In this document: piece by piece, positions 21,263-22,091 of the stretch
Numbering within the stretch: position 1 is the stretch's first letter
How the letters are laid out: each line of letters begins with the position of its first letter
From: a virus
Strand: one strand, 5' to 3'
DNA length: 22,091 nt
IMG/VR virus record: IMGVR_UViG_3300023184_000567
Location: 1-22,091 of that record
The notes under the pieces: generated by a model
What the model was told of the DNA's origin: nothing
Databases searched by the model: none
The model's input: the letters and a program-made list of their open reading frames with translations, nothing else
Translations under genes and position numbers: made by a program

Positions 21263-21291
21263 TTGCGGAATAAATAATAGTAGCGTATTAT
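21263..21291 (+). promoter_or_regulatory. Overlapping sigma70-like and late promoter elements upstream of gp32
   Basis: TTGCGG (21263-21268), a 17-nt spacer and TATTAT (21286-21291) form a moderate sigma70-like promoter. Nested between them is GAATAAATAATAG, with TAAATAA at 21271-21277 (late core, predicted start near 21282). T4 gene 32 is likewise transcribed at more than one stage. The leader to the ATG at 21353 is 60-70 nt, much longer than others here, and includes an ATGC/GCAT inverted repeat (21298-21318). It ends with AAAGGAG (21339-21345). Confidence 0.5.
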
Positions 21292-21352
21292 GTATAGATG
21301 CATAACACGTTTAGGCATATAAAGACCAACTTAAAACAAAAGGAGTAACACC

Positions 21353-22091
21353 ATGGCAACATCATTAGCAGAAATCCGTGCAAAATTACAAGCACAAGAG
21401 TCACGCGGTACAGGTGGCAATTCACAACAAGGTGGCGACAACGCTATCTACGCACACTGGAACATCCAAGAAGGCACAAACGCTCGCATTAGATTCCTTC
21501 CAGACGCAGATCCAAAAAACACATTCTTCTGGGCAGAACGAGCAATGATCAATTTACCGTTTGCTGGCGTTAAAGGCCAAGCTGATAGTAAACCAGTCAC
21601 TGTACAAGTACCATGCGTTGAGATGTGGGGTGAAGCATGTCCAATCTTAGCAGAAGTCCGTACTTGGTTTAAGGACCAAAGTTTAGAAGAAATGGGTCGT
21701 AAGTATTGGAAGAAAAGATCATACTTGTTCCAAGGTTTTGTGCGTGAGAATCCTATCACAGACGATAAGACACCAGAAAATCCAATTCGTAGATTTATCA
21801 TTAGTCCACAGATTTTTAACCTGATTAAATCAGCATTACTTGATCCAGAGTTAGAAAACTTACCAACAGACTACCAAGGTGGTTTAGACTTTACTGTTAC
21901 TAAAACATCAAAAGGTGGTTATGCTGACTACTCAACTAGTAAATGGTCACGCAAAGAATCTGCACTTACAGCAGAAGAAGCGACAGCTATTGAAACTCAT
22001 GGCTTATACAACTTGAAAGATTTCTTACCTAAGAAACCAAGCGAAGTTGAACTTAAAGTCATGAAAGAAATGTTTGAAGCTTCAGTAGATG
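21353..22091 (+). CDS. 32: Single-stranded DNA-binding protein gp32, 3' partial
   Basis: 246 codons are visible and open to the window edge (T4 gp32 is 301 aa). It coats ssDNA in replication and recombination. N-terminal SLAEIRAKLQAQ (cooperativity region), a Gly/Gln-rich linker, then the OB-fold core: NARIRFLPDADPKNTFFW, INLPFAGVKG, VQVPCVEMWGEACPILAEV, RKYWKKRSYLFQGFVREN, FIISPQIFNLI and DFTVTKTSKGGYADYSTSKW. Only Cys88 and Cys96 are present where T4 has the His-Cys3 zinc site, so zinc binding is probably lost or altered. A strong AAAGGAG lies 7 nt before the ATG. The acidic C-terminal tail is beyond the window. Confidence 0.95.
   Translation, partial: MATSLAEIRAKLQAQESRGTGGNSQQGGDNAIYAHWNIQEGTNARIRFLPDADPKNTFFWAERAMINLPFAGVKGQADSKPVTVQVPCVEMWGEACPILAEVRTWFKDQSLEEMGRKYWKKRSYLFQGFVRENPITDDKTPENPIRRFIISPQIFNLIKSALLDPELENLPTDYQGGLDFTVTKTSKGGYADYSTSKWSRKESALTAEEATAIETHGLYNLKDFLPKKPSEVELKVMKEMFEASVD

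Noticed and set aside
1-22091. tRNA genes, CRISPR arrays, insertion sequences, integrase or attachment sites
   Set aside because: I looked for tRNA cloverleaf ends, direct spaced repeats and terminal inverted repeats with a transposase and saw none; coding density leaves no non-coding gap above about 160 nt.

Overview
The window is a stretch of the genome of a T4-like contractile-tailed bacteriophage (a myovirus of Tevenvirinae/cyanophage/pelagiphage type). Support: recognisable orthologs of T4 gp13 (neck), gp1 (dNMP kinase), gp18 (tail sheath), gp19 (tail tube), a gp48/gp54-type tail-tube/baseplate protein, gp4 (head completion), gp16 and gp17 (terminase) and gp32 (ssDNA-binding protein), plus a recurring TAAATA element in front of most transcription units that matches the T4 late-promoter consensus (TATAAATA). 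The sequence is AT-rich and coding-dense, with no tRNA, CRISPR array, insertion sequence or integrase. Several hypothetical proteins look like families I associate with marine and freshwater T4-like phages, so an aquatic host is plausible, but the host cannot be named from this window.

Layout. (1) Positions 1-1823, minus strand: two virion proteins resembling T4-like gp15-type (cut by the window edge) and gp14-type tail-completion/neck proteins. (2) 1857-5121, plus strand: a small helical ORF behind a strong sigma70-like promoter, an unrecognised 395-aa protein, gp13, then the dNMP kinase behind its own sigma70-like promoter. (3) 5072-5422, minus strand: a small eight-cysteine HNH-like protein that overlaps the 3' end of the kinase gene tail-to-tail. 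(4) 5523-12533: late virion block gp18, gp19, terminator, gp48/54-like, conserved structural protein, gp4, gp16. (5) 12577-17137: five genes lying between the terminase small and large subunits, which are adjacent in T4. (6) 17174-21191: gp17 and an 811-aa uncharacterised protein, then a terminator. (7) 21353-end: gp32, truncated by the window edge.

How the genes work together. Most products build or fill the particle: gp18/gp19/gp48-54 form the contractile tail, gp13 and the gp14/gp15-like proteins the neck, gp4 finishes the head, and gp16/gp17 package DNA. The proteins between and after the terminase genes are charged and modular. Several begin with a short peptide resembling the T4 internal-protein capsid-targeting sequence, suggesting (inference) cargo or core proteins loaded into the prohead. 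dNMP kinase and gp32 are replication genes embedded in or next to the late block.

The most interesting signals are regulatory. At two loci (before gp13 and before dNMP kinase) a promoter lies in the loop of a long inverted repeat while the ribosome-binding site lies in its 3' arm, so the origin of the transcript should decide whether the gene can be translated. At least four genes (gp16, gp17, the 811-aa gene and the 88-aa gene) have a promoter spaced so that transcription should start at, or within a base of, the ATG, with no Shine-Dalgarno sequence: candidate leaderless mRNAs. The tail sheath is also unusually large (1079 aa), carrying a roughly 560-aa repeat-rich insertion.
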